Counted from the first letter of the stretch, positions 36,166-51,300 are shown. The stretch is 64,000 bases of DNA from Sycobia sp. Sy_11 (GCA_018907035.1 JACCIC010000021.1:2895001-2959000); one strand, 5' to 3'. The notes: generated by a model from the sequence alone, not told the origin. Program-made: numbers and translations.

Positions 36166-39100
36166 AAGTATAGGGCTATTTATATCACGTACAATATATC
36201 ACGTGTTTGTCCATTCATGAAATTTTCTACCTAGGCTTTTTATTATCTACATAGCCCCGACTCGCAAGAATGAAAAGTGTTTTTTTGCAATTTAAAATAA
36301 AATTCTCTATTTTTCCGCTACCGTATAATAGAGTATTCCTAATATGAAAAAAAAATAAAAATTTAAATTGGCTAAATTATGTTTGTGCACTAATTTTTGA
36401 ATTACAAACGAGACTTTGTATTCCTTTCATTCGCACAATGAATTCATGTCATCGGTCGCGAATCTCCAGATAAAAAATAAGTCGTTCGTACGGAGATGAT
36501 TTATACGATCGGGAATACATCTTGATCTCGTTATAGATTTTACGAAGAAAATGTACACGGAAATAGTTTTTCTGGCAATAATAATAATAATACCGCTCCG
36601 TATTCATATCGCAGGCGGCGAAAAAATGTAAAAAATTACCATACTCCCTAGAAAGCTTGATAAGCGAAAATGTCAAAATTTACCATTTTTTTAGATTTAC
36701 AACACTAGAAAATTTTACTCGGCATAGATCCCGTCGCAACATCATTTATTTCCTCAGCATATCGTATTATTGTTAATCTATTATTTTTTTTTTTACACAC
36801 ATATAAGGCGACTTAAGGCGTGATCGTCGCGCGCGCGTCGGCTCGTCCGCCGCGACATCGCGGGCAATTTCCCCGAGGGTATGGGGTACCTAATACTATA
36901 CACCTCGAACTGGAAACGCAATTCACCGCGCCTGGAGGCGCGGCATTCCGCGCCATACGTGAGCTAGCGGATATATATACATACAAATATATATGGAGGA
37001 CACGGCTGTGTACGTGCTCGCGAAAGATAGAGCGCGCGACATACGGCTCGTCGTTGTTCGCTATTTCTTATGGCTGCTGCTACAGATTTTTTTGCCTTAG
37101 CGCTGCTGTGGAATAATTGATTATAGTAAGAGAGATGCAAAGAGAGACCGAGAGGGAGCGAGAGTGAGAGAGATAATGGAGGGATGTTTTTCGAGGAGAC
37201 GCATAACTTGCTCTCTGTTCTTTTGTATACAGGCACTTTTTGCAATTATCACCAATGTCGAGTAACATAATTATTTAGGCAAATTAGCTCTGAAATCGAA
37301 TAAAATTTTTCTAAAATCTCCGCAAACGTATTAGTTTATTTATAGATGCACTATCGTGATATATCTTACTTAAAAACGTATATACGAAACTTTCGACTCA
37401 TATATAAAACATTAGCTATGCTCTGACATTTTAACGAGTATATATTAGATTGCTTGAATTCCTTATATAATGCCATTATAAACATATAACTGCAAGATCG
37501 ATGGAAATATTTGTTGGTTTACTTTATTTATTTATTTATTTTTTTGAAATTCCTCATCCCGTAATAAGATTCTAAAGCGCCGATCGCTATATTAGTTAAT
37601 AAAATGCCACTTTATTTCAAATCTAATACAGCCTCGAGCATATACCTATATCTATATATATATATTCACATAGACGTTAAGAGACCATGACGCAATTATC
37701 ATTTCGTAGTGTGCTGAGACTTTCGAGAAAGCAAACGCCTTGTTACAATTTATTTGAGTAATAGAGGAATTGCCCTTGATAATTAAATGATTCACTTCGT
37801 CTCGGATAAGTACTGATTCACTTTTTCAGATCGGTGCCTGCCTCTGCAAAAAGTGTATCGAATCGTTTTATAAACATACACGCGCGCGCGCACATACGTG
37901 CATAGACATTATACACATGCTCGTACATGCGCGCGCGCGCGCATAGATTGATTCACCGAGAATTGCGAGGAGGCATATTTTAAAAATACATATTTCCCAG
38001 TATTCAGGTCCAGCGATGTAGATGGCATTAGGAGAGTCAATTATATGATGGGTGAGCGCAGTGCGTTTATCCAGGATATTTTTAGATCGTTCGGTTAGCT
38101 GCCCGATTATTAGCCGGCTTTTGTTAACATTTGCATCGTCCTACAATGGTACATACGTATTGGGACCCCTTGGCAAGTTACGGACGAGCAACGAGTTACT
38201 AAGGACGAAAAACCACAGGAGGATTATAATTTTATTTATTAAAATCCACGGTATTCCTTAATGAGCGCTTCGGGCGCTGTGCCGTAGCCGAGGCGTTACG
38301 CAAATCTACAGGTCGAGTCGAGAAACTGCTTTTTTTCCCCCTCAATGTTGGTAAAATTTTGAGAAAATTTTTTTTTTTAATTCACCCCTCTTTCATCTTG
38401 AATGCCGCAAGCATTAGATACCTCGGGATTTACGAAAAGTAATTACTTGTCCGCTTTATCGGCAGTATCATCGTTACCATTGCCGTTTGGTAACGAATGC
38501 TTCTTTTTTTTTGTCGCTGTTGTAATGGCTCGATTATATTTACAGCAGCTTTTAGTCATTTTTATACCATTTCACTGGCTGCTGTTTACCGCAATCTTCC
38601 AGAGTTCTTAATTTGCGTTTCATTTATTTCTTATTGTACGAGGGACGTGAAAAATTTCTCGAAAACAGGCTCAAACATTTCGAATAAACGGACAGCGGTC
38701 GTAGAAGAGACCCTTACGCGGCGAATCGACTTTTTATCGTTCATCTTTCGCGCGTCAAAAGCTTTTTATCAACGAACGGTTCGTCAATACGCAACGAGGC
38801 AGGGATTCTACCAATACGTGGCGCGCGGCAGGCGTTGTTTCTAAAATTAATCGTAAAAACTTCAGCGCTACGCGTATCGGCTAGACTAAAGGAAGATCAG
38901 AGAACGAACGGTAATAATTCTGCGAGATTTACGCTTGCCATGCTCGATAATGAAAGTAATTATTAGAAACGCGCATCGTCAGAAATGTTTCATATTTATC
39001 TAGGCGGCAGTTCGGTTAATAATTAAGAAGACACGCGATGTCCGAATAGACGGTATACGTAAGCGCTCGAATCAGACATTGAAGAGCGGAAAGATCTGAT

Positions 39101-39716
39101 TTAAGAGCGAATCGTCTCTACTCGCGATGACTTAGTAGGAAAGGGGCCGCAGAGTTGTCGAACGAATTTACCGAAGCGTCCCTTATTGTTTATTCCGCAA
39201 TTCGTTAAAAAAACTTTTAACGTACCACTTGCGATATTTCGTATTTTCAATTCGTTTTCGCCGATACGTTCGTGAAAATTCTCTCCGTCCCAATAAGGCC
39301 CGAGGTGGATATAGCCCGAACTAGCTACCGTAGTTGCTCAACGCGAAAAATTAATTTTTACCTCTACAGGTCGCGTCGTCCACGAGGATCGTGATACTTT
39401 GTTAGATACCTCGTTTTTTCTCGTACCAATTCTCTGCCCAATCGCCCAGAATCCGATTCATCGACGTTTTTTTTTTTTTTTTTTTATCTACATCGTTCTA
39501 TACAGTGAATAGCTGTACTCGAAGCAGATCACGACGATGTTCATTGTGACATTTGCAACAATCCCGTGTAAAACCCTCGATTTTGTGTCTATCCTCACAC
39601 CTGATTTGCTCTCTTTTTTTTGTTTGCACGTGTGCATATGAATGTATGCGTGTATTTGATGCAGATGATATATAATGCAGAATAAATCCCTCTTTGTGTA
39701 AAAGCACATCTTGGCT

Positions 39717-39718
<2 letters not shown>

Positions 39719-39767
<49 letters not shown>

Positions 39768-39807
39768 GTACATGTATACCGAAAGAGAGAAGAAGGGTGG
39801 GAGACTG

Positions 39808-39847
<40 letters not shown>
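39719..39847. repeat. TA array followed by GA array
   Basis: TA 39719-39764 and GA 39811-39847, upstream of the CpG-rich patch at 39890-40160. Confidence 0.95.
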
Positions 39848-39851
<4 letters not shown>

Positions 39852-40604
39852 TAAGAGAGTAAGAGCGAGCGGAGGTGAGCGTAGACATATACATATCACC
39901 GTCGCGTCGGCGAGCGGCGACGCGTGCGCAGGTGCATGCGCCCTCGCGTCCTCGCTGCCCCGCGGTGGGCTCGGGGGCCCCGTCGCGAGCGCGCGTACGA
40001 CGGGAGCCGGCAGTACGCCGTCGGGTTCATCGTCCTGCTCTCCGCGCTCCCCCGTTGTCGCGCGCCTCCTCGTACGTACGCGGCCTCGCTGAACGGTGCG
40101 TCCTTCGCTCCCCCCCCCCCTCCATCCCAATCGTCCCAAAACTGCCACCGGTCCGGGTAGAAGCGCACGGCTCGCCTTAGCATACTGATAATAATAACAA
40201 TAGCAATAACAATAGCAATAACGACAATAATATCTATGTTAATGTAATGGAGGAACCGTCTCCCGGTGTCGGGGCCGAGGGCGAAGGGATGGAATCGACC
40301 GTACGCAGGGACGTTCGACGGCTGTAGAGCATCTTCGCGAGAGTACCTTGTATATATATAGATATATAGACACACTACCTTTACACATTCATATATTATA
40401 CTCGGTCGATAACGCGGGGGTGCGCGTCTCCCACCCCCTCTCCCACATCCCGCGCCGGTATCTCGCTCTCTCACCTTTGCATCGCCGTAGGACGCGCGAA
40501 AGCCGTGAATAAAAGCGCGCGTGCGCGCGACCAATACACGCGCGCGCGCGCGCGCATTACCCGAGGACAGTAATACGCGCTCGATTCGATCACTTCGTTA
40601 CTGA

Positions 40605-40636
<32 letters not shown>

Positions 40637-40699
40637 GTCGGAGCGTTAGATTAGTATTTTTTTGTTCTTTTTTTTTTTGCATTCGTCGTTGTCGCTGGA

Positions 40700-40919
40700 C
40701 GTTCTCGTGAATGGGGAGCGGGGGAGGAGCTCTTCTAGTAACGATACTAGAATGGCTCGGGTTGTAAATTTACGCGGGTGACCGAGGAGGCCAGAGCGAT
40801 CGGGGCGGGGGAGGGGGAAAGGGTAATAGCGAACGCGAGGGTGCCGGGAAGGTCGCCCGAGGAAGTTTCGCTCTTCGAAGAGGACGAGGTGGCAGGAGGA
40901 GGGAAATATCGAGTCCGAG
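40700..40919 (+). other. Probable 5' non-coding exon of the LRR gene
   Basis: GC-rich purine-biased sequence ending CCGAG followed by GTGAGA, a strong donor at 40920-40921. A matching acceptor (pyrimidine-rich tract ending CTACAAG at 41397) lies 12 bases before the LRR start codon. The left edge is arbitrary, as the transcription start is unknown. Confidence 0.5.
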
Positions 40920-41409
40920 GTGAGATGTGATTTTTGTTTTTATTTTCAATTTATTTTGCAACAAAAGGATTATTGATCGCTCTGTGTACCAATGGAGAAT
41001 TTTTACGTCGGCCAGGTGTAGATTGTAACCTAAATATCATTATAAATCCGCGAAGAAAATCGAGCGAGGATTCAAACTGCGATCATTTGAAAATCGTTCA
41101 AATGCGATCTGCAACTATAGTTCGTGCAAAAAATTGATATTAATTTATCGATCATTAGTACTAATATTATCGTTCACGATAACGTTCCGCAGGCAATAAA
41201 ACGTTAATATTCTATTCTTAAAGTTTATACGAGTCTCGAACGGTGCAACTGCAGCGTTTAATTGCATCTCAATCCGTTAATTTTGAAATTTTTCGACCAA
41301 CTTCCTCTGAGACCGCTCGATAGCCGCACTTGAATCTCAAGAATTTCCGTTTATTTTTTTTTGTTCACGATTTTCGTTATCATTATATCTCTACAAGGCA
41401 AAATCCATT

Positions 41410-41593
41410 ATGCAGATGGAGTTACCGGGATTATCGAGGCTTTTCCTTGTACTGGGATGGCTGGTTCACTGCTCGTGGGGTTACGGCATGCCGTGCAGCT
41501 TCAACGCCATGTGCTTCTGCTGGATCCAGGACGACAAGGACTTCACCAAGATGGACATAAGCTGCACCGGGGTGCCTTTCGCCAGATTTCCCG
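41410..41593 (+). CDS. LRR gene coding exon 1 (signal peptide, N-cap)
   Basis: Residues 1-61. Signal peptide core LSRLFLVLGWLVHC, then the cysteine cap with C29, C35, C37 and C52. Donor G followed by GTAAGC. Confidence 0.93.
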
Positions 41594-44500
41594 GTAAGCC
41601 GACTGTGACGTCTCGTGACGGCTAACGGGCCAAAAAGCCATATTCGTCATATATATATATGCTAAATAATAATATTATTACAAAAGCGATTATGGTTTCG
41701 GGTGTATTTTTCGAAAAATTCGCCCTACTTTGATTCACTGGACGGCGAAACGAACAATCAAACTGCACCCTGTACATTTAAAAAATTTACATGGAAATAA
41801 TGCTGGTGGCAAAAGATTGTATAAGAATCCAACAAAATATCCGAACAATTTGAAAAGATTCCGCTTTCAAATGGGATTTTCTCTTTCATAAGTCATTGAT
41901 GTTAATACAGATCGTAGCAATGAACGACAAATCAACAAGGATGTTATTTCCTTTATCATATAATACAATTTGAGTAATTGCACATCAAATCTGAATTATC
42001 TTTACTCCGTTCAAAGTATAAGTTATTGATCTGACAAGGAGATAGTCACAATGCCTCCCCGATCCAATGAAATTGTAAATTAAAATTTTGAGCGAAGATT
42101 TACTTCAAAATATAATTAAAATTTTGTCAAGCATTACTTCACGCAGGAACTCTTGTCCACTAATAAAACACATTTACAAATTTACAAAAAAAAAAAAAAA
42201 CAATATTACGACGAAGACGAGAAATGTATGAAATTAAAGCTTATAAATTAACTGTGATACATATAGTATTTTAATTATTCTGTAAACTTTGCAGTCAAAA
42301 TCTAATCAAGATATTCGTATTATTTTCATATGCATTTGTTTGTAATATTGGCCTGAACTGCTAAAATTTTTAATTCTCATTAAACATTGGATTTTAACAA
42401 GTGTAATTAATACATGAAATTAACTTAATATTATGTGTCATTTATTTCAGATACGGTTTAATAAAAAAAATAGTAGATTTTCAAATTTCCTCGGAGCAGG
42501 GAGGCACGTTCTTTTTGGATATATATTAGAAAAGATTCTGTGAGTTACAACTAAATCCAGAACACAAATTTATGTCTTTTTTTTTTAATTTTTCAACAGC
42601 TCCGGTCTCACATTTCGCTCGAATTTTTTTTCGCAACAATAAGTACTTTTTACAAGTAGTAAATTTCTTTTTTTAATTTATTTATTTATTTATTTATTTT
42701 TTTTGTTAATCCAATGAATTTCAGACGTTTCGATAAGCTACGTGGCGCAACTGGACGTCGTCGGCTCGGGTCTGCAGATCTTCGACAACGAGGCCCTGGC
42801 TAGCGCGTCCGAGGTGGAGGTCCTCGGACTCGTGAGCAATCGGCTGATGAGCATCGGCGACAAGTCTCTGCTGTAAGTGGACGAAGTCTCGTTCGCGTTT
42901 CTAGCGGTGTACTACATTGTGGAATTAAGAAAAAGAATATTTTAAATCGGATAAAAAACGGAATGAACTATTGCCAGTTGAGAAAAAGAAAATAATAATA
43001 TCTGTAGTTTTTTTTTTTTTTTTTTTTTTAAAAGACAATATAGTGTTTTGCAGCTTATAAAAATTATTATATTAATTGAACATCTTCTTTTAAAAAATCT
43101 TTCTTTTCAACATTTTAACACTTAATAGTCCATCGCACTGATTAATGAAATTTATGGAATATCGTAACTTTCTCTGCAATACACTGCGAAAGTATCAAAT
43201 ATTGCGCGATAAATTATACGGCGCCGTATTGTACAATGATTTTATTGCAGGGGCGTAAGCGACAGCCTGCACTCCCTGGATCTGAGCTATAACTCGCTGG
43301 AGGAGATACCGCTTGCGGCATTACGGAATTTACGAAAATTGAATTGGCTCAATATGCACAGGTACGGCGTGTTTCGTTTCGAACTTTATACACTACTAAT
43401 GCCTGACATTACCCTGCTTTCCTGTTTCTTTTCATATATAGCGAGCCTAGAATCCGCGTATAGAAATTTTTATTATAAGCTTGAAAATTGCACCAATAAA
43501 TGAAATTTTCAACGTATATTTTCTACCTTCAAATTCATTTGAATAATGTAGTTGAAAATATAAGAAAAGCATTAGTAACGAATTGATATCTGATTTATAG
43601 TCGGCCATAGTAGATGCGTGTAGCGTTGTAATTCATTATTACTTAATTATTTCATAATTATACTTAACATATTAATACACAATGTTAAATGATATAATTA
43701 AATAATGCTATTGTTTATAAAAAACATAGTTATATAATCTTATGAATAGAATAATAGCGAATTGATGCAGTAGTTAAAATGTATTCCCTATAAAAATATC
43801 TTATATTAAAAAGAAATATTTGGAAATGGTCGAGTTAAGAAGAAAAAAAAATTAAGCTCTCGTTACTACCAGAATGAGCACTCGTGACAAAGAGAAATTA
43901 TTATTAGGTTAGGTGACTAGAAAAAAATCCTCAAGTTCTTTTGGAAGCGAATAAATACTCTTAACCCTGAATAAATTTGCCAAAATATTCAATAGTGCTT
44001 TAATAAACGAACGTCAGCTCAAGAGAAAGCGATAGAGTAGATTCACTTTGACGTTGATTCTTTCGGAAGTCAAACAAAAAAAAAATGAAATAACGCACAC
44101 ATATACAAGCACAGTCACTCTGTAAAGAATCAAGGTAAAAAATCGCCCGATCCCCGATGCTTATACTCTTGCTCGTACATCGACACCACCTACATACATA
44201 ATATTACAGAATGCTCGAAACACTCTCATTCACCGCTACACAGTTGCGCAAGCGATCTAAAATTTTTACGCGCTCCTATACCTCCGTGCCACCTTTGCAC
44301 GCGCGATTCTCGCAGCAATCACCTTACGAGCCTGGAGGGCGACTGGGGCCACGTGCGCGACACCCTCGCCAACGCGTTCTTCGGCGACAACTCGCTCGTC
44401 GGCCTGCCCAGCGGCTTCTCCGGCTTCGCATCCCTCGTCTGGCTGAATCTCGACAACAACAACGTGGCCGAGCTCGCCGAGGACGCGCTGCCGCCCAACA

Positions 44501-44763
44501 TCGTCACCCTCAGCCTGAACGCGAATCTGCTGAGGAGCCTGCCCCCCGGACTCGCCGGCCTCAGGGATTTGAGATGGCTGTATCTGAGGGGCAACGGCAT
44601 TCGCCGCCTGGAGCTGCCCGATTTCCGTAGCCCGAGCTTGGAAATCATCGATCTGAGCGAGAATTCGATCGAGAGCATCGTCTACGCGGGCTCGGCCAAC
44701 AGGACGGTTCGGATCAAGGATCTCAATTTGTCCGGTGATTACTGATTTTTTCCCTCTGTCTTA

Positions 44764-44800
<37 letters not shown>

Positions 44801-47800
44801 TCTTTCTACGACCCATAATTTCCGTTGCGCAAATGAACCACGCATTAAGTATTACAACGACCCATTCCAGGCAACAAGCTGTCGAGCCTCGCCAAGGGCG
44901 CCTTCGCCCGCACGGCGATCAGGCGCATCTATCTCTCGTCGAACGGCATGCGCAAGATGGAGGAGGGCGCCTTTGACGGCCTCGAGGAGAGCCTCGAGTA
45001 TCTGAATCTCGAGAACAACGAGCTCGGCGAGCTGCCGCGCGCGGTCGCCCCGTTGCGCCGGCTCGGCTATCTTTATCTGGCGAACAACGCGCTGCGCCGC
45101 CTGGCGAACGACAGCCTGGCCGAGTTCGTCGGCGAGCTGAAGACCCTCTCGTTGGCCAGCAACAGCTTCGAGGAGGTGCCGGTGGGCGCGCTCGTCGGCT
45201 GCGCGAGCCTGCTCCTACTGAATCTCGGCTACAATAAGATCGACGCCGTCGAGCCCGGGGACTTCGACTGGGCCGAGAGACTCGAGATTCTGCTTCTCAG
45301 GAATAATATACTGACGCACCTCAAACCGAACACTTTCAAAGGTTGTATGACGTTTACAGGACCTTTGCGCAGAGTGCTTTAAAGAATACGTGTTACGTTT
45401 ATATGTGAATGTGAAGTTTTCGCTATTTGATACAAGATTAAGCTGCGAGTTGTACATGAATTTTTTTTTTTTGACTATTTAAGATATTGGAGTCATTCAG
45501 CAAATTTCGAATAGTACGTTCTGTTGATATTTTTGATTTTACGAATAATCCAGATAATCCGGATATTCCGGTGATTTTGAGATTCCAATTCTGTATCCAA
45601 AAGGATTATGTACATTTGTTCTTTAACTAAGAAATAAAGTAGTTTAAATTTATTCTTTAATTACCTATGTTGGTTTTGGATATTCAGACAATTGAACAGT
45701 ATATCGAATATTCGCATGTATTCGAGTATCTACATGATCAAATGGATAGATATTAGCACGATGTCTGTTCATCTGTGCAGCCACATCAAGAAATGAATTA
45801 ATATTAATTATATATATAGATAAATCTGTATATTCGATTAATGATAAGACTGAATATTTACCGGATATCCATATTATCCGAATTTTTGTTCATACAGGCG
45901 AATAATCCAAATGGACATTTGAGTATTCAGAGTTCTTAACATAGCGGATAATTCGGGTGTTTCGAGAATCTGGATATTCAAATTCCATGTTTCAATAGAT
46001 TAAGTAAATTTATTCTTCCAATAAAACATAAAAGACTGAATTGATGAGTCTTTGACTACATAAATCTGCTTCGAATATCAGGACAAGTGATATTAAGATA
46101 TTTATGTATCTGATTATTAGAATGATCAACTGAACGGATCTTGATCGAATATCTATGTAACTGTGTATCGTGGTAATCAAAAGAATTAATATTAACGGGG
46201 TATCCTTACTATCCGAATTGGATCCGTATACGAGTGTAATCCACTTATGAATTTGGATATTCGCAAGTCTGTAATTAATCGTTTATCGATTCATCTGTAT
46301 ACCGAATAGTTAAAAAAATACATATTAACTGAATATTCGTTCTAACCGAAACTTATCCGAACACATATACGAATATATGGATAGTTCCAGCACAATTATA
46401 AACCTATGTAATTTAAAAATTTAAAAATGTAATCATAATTACGATACACTGGTTTGGACGAAATGATTAACGACTCGATCGATAATACCCAGGGGCCAAT
46501 AAGCTAAAGGAACTGAGCCTGTCCTTCAATCATCTGACGGACATCGCGAACGAGGCATTCGCCGGGCTCGAGGACAGCCTCGAGATCCTGGAGCTGAGCT
46601 TCGCCTTCTCCACCGACCAGTTCCCCCAGCGCGCCCTCCGACCCCTCGCCGCTCTGCACTGGCTCATCCTCGACAACAACAACTTCCACACCATCGAATC
46701 CACGGCCTTCTACTCGTTCCGCCGTCTGCGCTATCTCAATCTCGAGTCGAATCGCCTGCATTATCTGCCGGAGCGCGTCTTCCTCGCGGACGTGCACGGG
46801 GAGCTGCGCGACGTCAAGCTCGGCTACAACTTCCTCGAGGCCCTGCCCGAGAGCACTTTTCACAATCTCACCGAGCTGCTCGCCCTCGATCTCAGCGGCA
46901 ACAGGATCAGGACGCTGGCCGCCGACTCGGTCAGGGACTGTCCACGATTGGTCACGGTGTCGCTGGCCAACAATCGGATATCCACGATCGATCGTTACGC
47001 CCTCAGCGGGCTCAACAGCCTCAAGTTTTTGCATTTGGAATTCAATAAGCTGACCTCGTTGGATTTCGAGGCCTTCGCCGATAGGTATGGCCTCCGTTTG
47101 ATATTTCACATAATTCTTATATAATTATTAATGTTTGTATAGGCTGGAGATAATCCTGCAGATGTATTATAATGCAACTGGATACTGCTGCTTAATGAAA
47201 CATAAAATTTATAAATGAATATAGATGTTTTTATTTTTCTGTTAAATATAACTAAATTATTTACTATCTCTAGTCTAAGTTATCGATATTAGCCATAAGT
47301 CAGGTAAGATACTTGACTATTCTTGAAGAAAGAAATCATTGGACAGTTGCACATAAATTATTAATTTAGTAACTTATAGTAGATTTGCGTAATAAATTAT
47401 CGTTCATGTATCCTATATTAAGCAAATACTTTTATACAAAGAAGGTGATTATTAATGTTATGCAAATAAATTTTTAAATTTTTTTTTCTCAAGACATTAA
47501 CGTGCAGTAGTATCCAGATATTCTGTACATAAATTTTCATTCTCCTCGCTTAGTTATAAGCCTTTAATTAAGCGCCAAGATTTTAATCGCCCTTTCACTT
47601 TAATTCAGCCATACACTTTAATTACTTTCTACAGCGGCGGTCCTGATTTTACGCTCAACGTATCCTACAACTCAATTTCTACACTGAATCCAAGCAGTTC
47701 AACCATAAATTTAACGCGCCTTGATCTGGGATTTAATAATCTTACTCACCTTCCAATAAACGTCTTTACTAATACGCCGAATCTGAGGATGATCAATTTG

Positions 47801-48326
47801 CAAAATAATTATTTATCATCCGTAGAGCCAGGTATTGTACATTGATGATGTTCAGTGATTGATAATTTTAATCAATTAATCCGTACCTGTAATGAGAATC
47901 TTAAGTTTATATTTCCGTATAAATGTATTCCATAAATTATTCGAATGAATCTACATCGAAAAATAATAATTGTATTTGTTTCAACTTAATGTTATTTAAC
48001 GTATAATATACAAATGAATATTTTTGTAATATGAACAATTTATATTATATAAACAGCAAGATTATTAACATTGTTATAATTTAACAATCTAAGACTTTTG
48101 ATAACAGAAGAATAATCTAGATTATTTATATGTGAAATTTTTAAAGAAATAAAGTTTATGCAATAGGCGTATTTTACTTATATAGTACAAAAATATCTGC
48201 ACATTATATGTCTAACTTATGGGATTCAGTCTTTTGCTCTTCAATTGCCTTCAATTTATTAATGTTTTACTTATTTCTTTCATTAAAATTCATTAAGATG
48301 AATAAACACGAGTAAATCAACAAGCA

Positions 48327-48377
<51 letters not shown>

Positions 48378-51300
48378 TATTAACTGTCACCAGGTATTTT
48401 CACGCTGGACAGTCTAGATTCATTGAATTTGCGCGACAATCGCATCGAGTCGCTGCGCAAGCAAAGCTTCAGCGGCCTCGCGGTGCTGCAACAGCTCGAT
48501 CTATCAGGCAATGCTCTAGCCCAGCTGACCAACGAACAGTTCCGGCATCTGCGCAACCTGCGCGTCCTCAACCTGTCCAGGAATCGGCTGAGATCGTTGA
48601 CGCGCGACGTGTTCACGGGCACGCGCCTCGAAATCCTCGATCTGAGCCGCAACAAGTTCACCGTCGTTCCCTCCTCGCCATTCCTCGACGTCGATTATAC
48701 GCTCAGGTTTCTAGATAATCTGTGTATTTATGTATTTATATGATTGAAGTTGTGTAAAAGCGAAGGTACGATCACCGCGTCGAGTGATTTGTAAATTATC
48801 AAATTAATAATTATATTATTTGTTTGCGTTTGACGCCATTTTGGAAATAATTCTTCACATGCAAGGTCGAATTTCTATTGGTAGAAGCTTGTGGTCTACA
48901 AAAATGTGGGAATTCACGTAAGGTGAATAAATTCATATCAAAGTTTGGTAATATCAATGAATGTATGATATGATATGGATCTTAGCTACGTATTTCCAAC
49001 AAAATCTGGTAACACTCATAAACATACAATATTTTGTATGTGTGTAATAATTTTTTCATTATAAAAAATAGTTATTCATAGTCTCCATACACTGTATAAT
49101 TGTTAAGTAAATTATTAAAAAAAGATGATGAATACTTATTGCGAATGTGCGAATGTGCCAAATTTATGGAGAATCTTAGGATAACGCCTCCAAAGCCCTA
49201 ATGTAAATTCTATCCTGGTGATGTAAATTTCTAATGTTACAAATAATTTTAATAATTCTTTTAATATATTATTATATAACTTTAACTCCTATTCGTGCAT
49301 TATATCTTTTCTTTTCTTATCATATAACACACATATTATTAATATCTCCATTGTTTATTTTTAGGAGTATCGATCTATCGGAAAATTTCATCGATCATCT
49401 TGACGCCACGTCGTTTCCAACTACTCAATTAACGGCTTTAAATCTCGCCCAGAATCGAATACAGATACTACCGGACAATTCGTTCGTCTCGTTATCAAAG
49501 CTGCTTGCCCTGAACGTCTCTCAGAATCACATACGAACTAATTTCAAAGAGGTCTTTCATTATCTACCGGATCTTAGGCGGCTTAGTTTGTCTAGTTGCG
49601 GTTTAAAAAGTATGCCTCATCTGATGCTCAAATCTTTGAACTATTTGGATCTATCATACAATAACATAGACTCTATACGAAATGAGGAGCTGCAATATTT
49701 CGATACGCTCAAGGTTTTGTTGTTGAGTAATAATTCACTGAATACTATAAATGGGTTTAGATTGAATCTGTTGAGGGAACTTGACGTTTCTGGAAATCCG
49801 ATCAAGGTAATTTTATTCACTGTAATAAGTGACGTTTTAATGTCCCTTTTAATGCTATAATATTCTTATAATGCTATAAATGATAATGGTATTTGAATCG
49901 ATTGATAAATCTGCGCACCGATTGACCGTATATAACACTAAAATCCTCATGAACCCTTATTTTCTTGAATTTTTGATTCAAAATATCACAGAAAGAATGA
50001 CAAATCTAATAATGAGAAATACGACTGGCATCCCAGAAAATGCGGAGATCAAGTCACAATAGATCAAGTCACAATATATCAATAATAATCTTCGGAAGGA
50101 TCTATTACTTATAAGTACATTGACGAGCTTTTCCAATTTTATTAGGAACTGTCGAGGAGCACCTTCTCCGGCTACATGCGACTAGAGAAGCTGAATATAC
50201 GTGATCTGAACCGCACCCACCTGATCGACATGGACTGTCTCGGATCCCTGAGGTATCTAAAACACTTGCGCACGCAAACTTGGCCGGAAGTCCACGCGTT
50301 TCGCCTACGGGACTTCCTGGCCGAGCTACCGCTACGTTCGGCCGAGATCCAGGTGATTGAGCATCGTCTTACCGATCAGTTACACGGTGCCTTCGGCAAG
50401 CAGCTGCGCGAGCTGACGATCACCGGCCGGGAGCTCGGCTTCATCGCAGCGGACGCTTTTGCCACGATCGAGGGCGCCGAGCTCGTGCTCAGGATACGCG
50501 ACACCCAGGTGGAGAGGCTGCAGTCCGACATATTTCGCTCGCTGACCAAGCACATGTCCCAGCTTACACTGGATCTGAGGAACAATCACATAAACGAGCT
50601 CAGCCCCTCGGTGATTTATGGGAATCTGTCGTGGGAGACCGTTGGTACAAATATGGTTTCAGGTTTGTATAATCTTTTATTATTTGCACACTAATGTTGC
50701 TTTATACCTGGTCACTTGACCAAAGTATTCAACTAAAGAACATTGTTTCGAGTAGACATTTGACCGAAGTTATCATTAATGATGGCTTCAGGATGAATTG
50801 ATCATTTCGATTATATCATATTTATTAAATAGATTACAGTCGCTCAGGTTAGGTGAGTTTATTTTTTTTCCATCCTTCACACTCTATGATTTGAAAAAGT
50901 TAGAATATGTTTCCATAAGATATCCCATTAGGAAAACAAGTATCTTTGTGCATACTTTTGAGTATGATTACATTGTGACATTAGCCAGGTTGAAACTGCT
51001 TTCAATTAAACATTTATTCTTAAACTATGACAATTTATTTATATATAAGACATTCTATAATCTTATATGGTGCGTATTCATCTATTCTTTCCTCAGACAG
51101 ACACGTGGACTATCGAAATCATTTGTATAACAAGCAATTCATTGCTAATCAATCTGTATCTGGTATAAGGCGATATTGAAATTCTATCCCAGACAATGGA
51201 GAGAATTACAAGCTGTCACTCGTTTAAAGCGAGCGTGTTAAAAAATTTATTAAGTTGAACCCTAATATTCACTGTCAATAGAACTATATATTAATTATGT

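Larger units (their letters stand above)
33671..40700. other. Intergenic region upstream of the LRR gene
   Basis: 7 kb with no recognisable gene. Holds TA arrays (33684-33727, 33836-33891, 39719-39764), CT/GA arrays (36127-36162, 39811-39847), a GT array (40604-40638), an interrupted AATAGC/AAT run (40187-40232) and CpG-rich patches at 36815-37060, 39890-40160 and 40400-40560. Open frames here are compositional. Confidence 0.7.

Noticed and set aside
38497..38844. 115-codon plus-strand frame
   Set aside because: Unrecognisable, low-complexity start, overlapping frames open by composition.
39896..40534. 212-codon minus-strand open frame as a gene
   Set aside because: Arg/Gly-rich compositional frame crossing an AATAGC repeat; no recognisable domain. 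Kept only as a possible promoter patch.
46504..47109. 201-codon minus-strand frame
   Set aside because: Exact antisense shadow of LRR exon 6.
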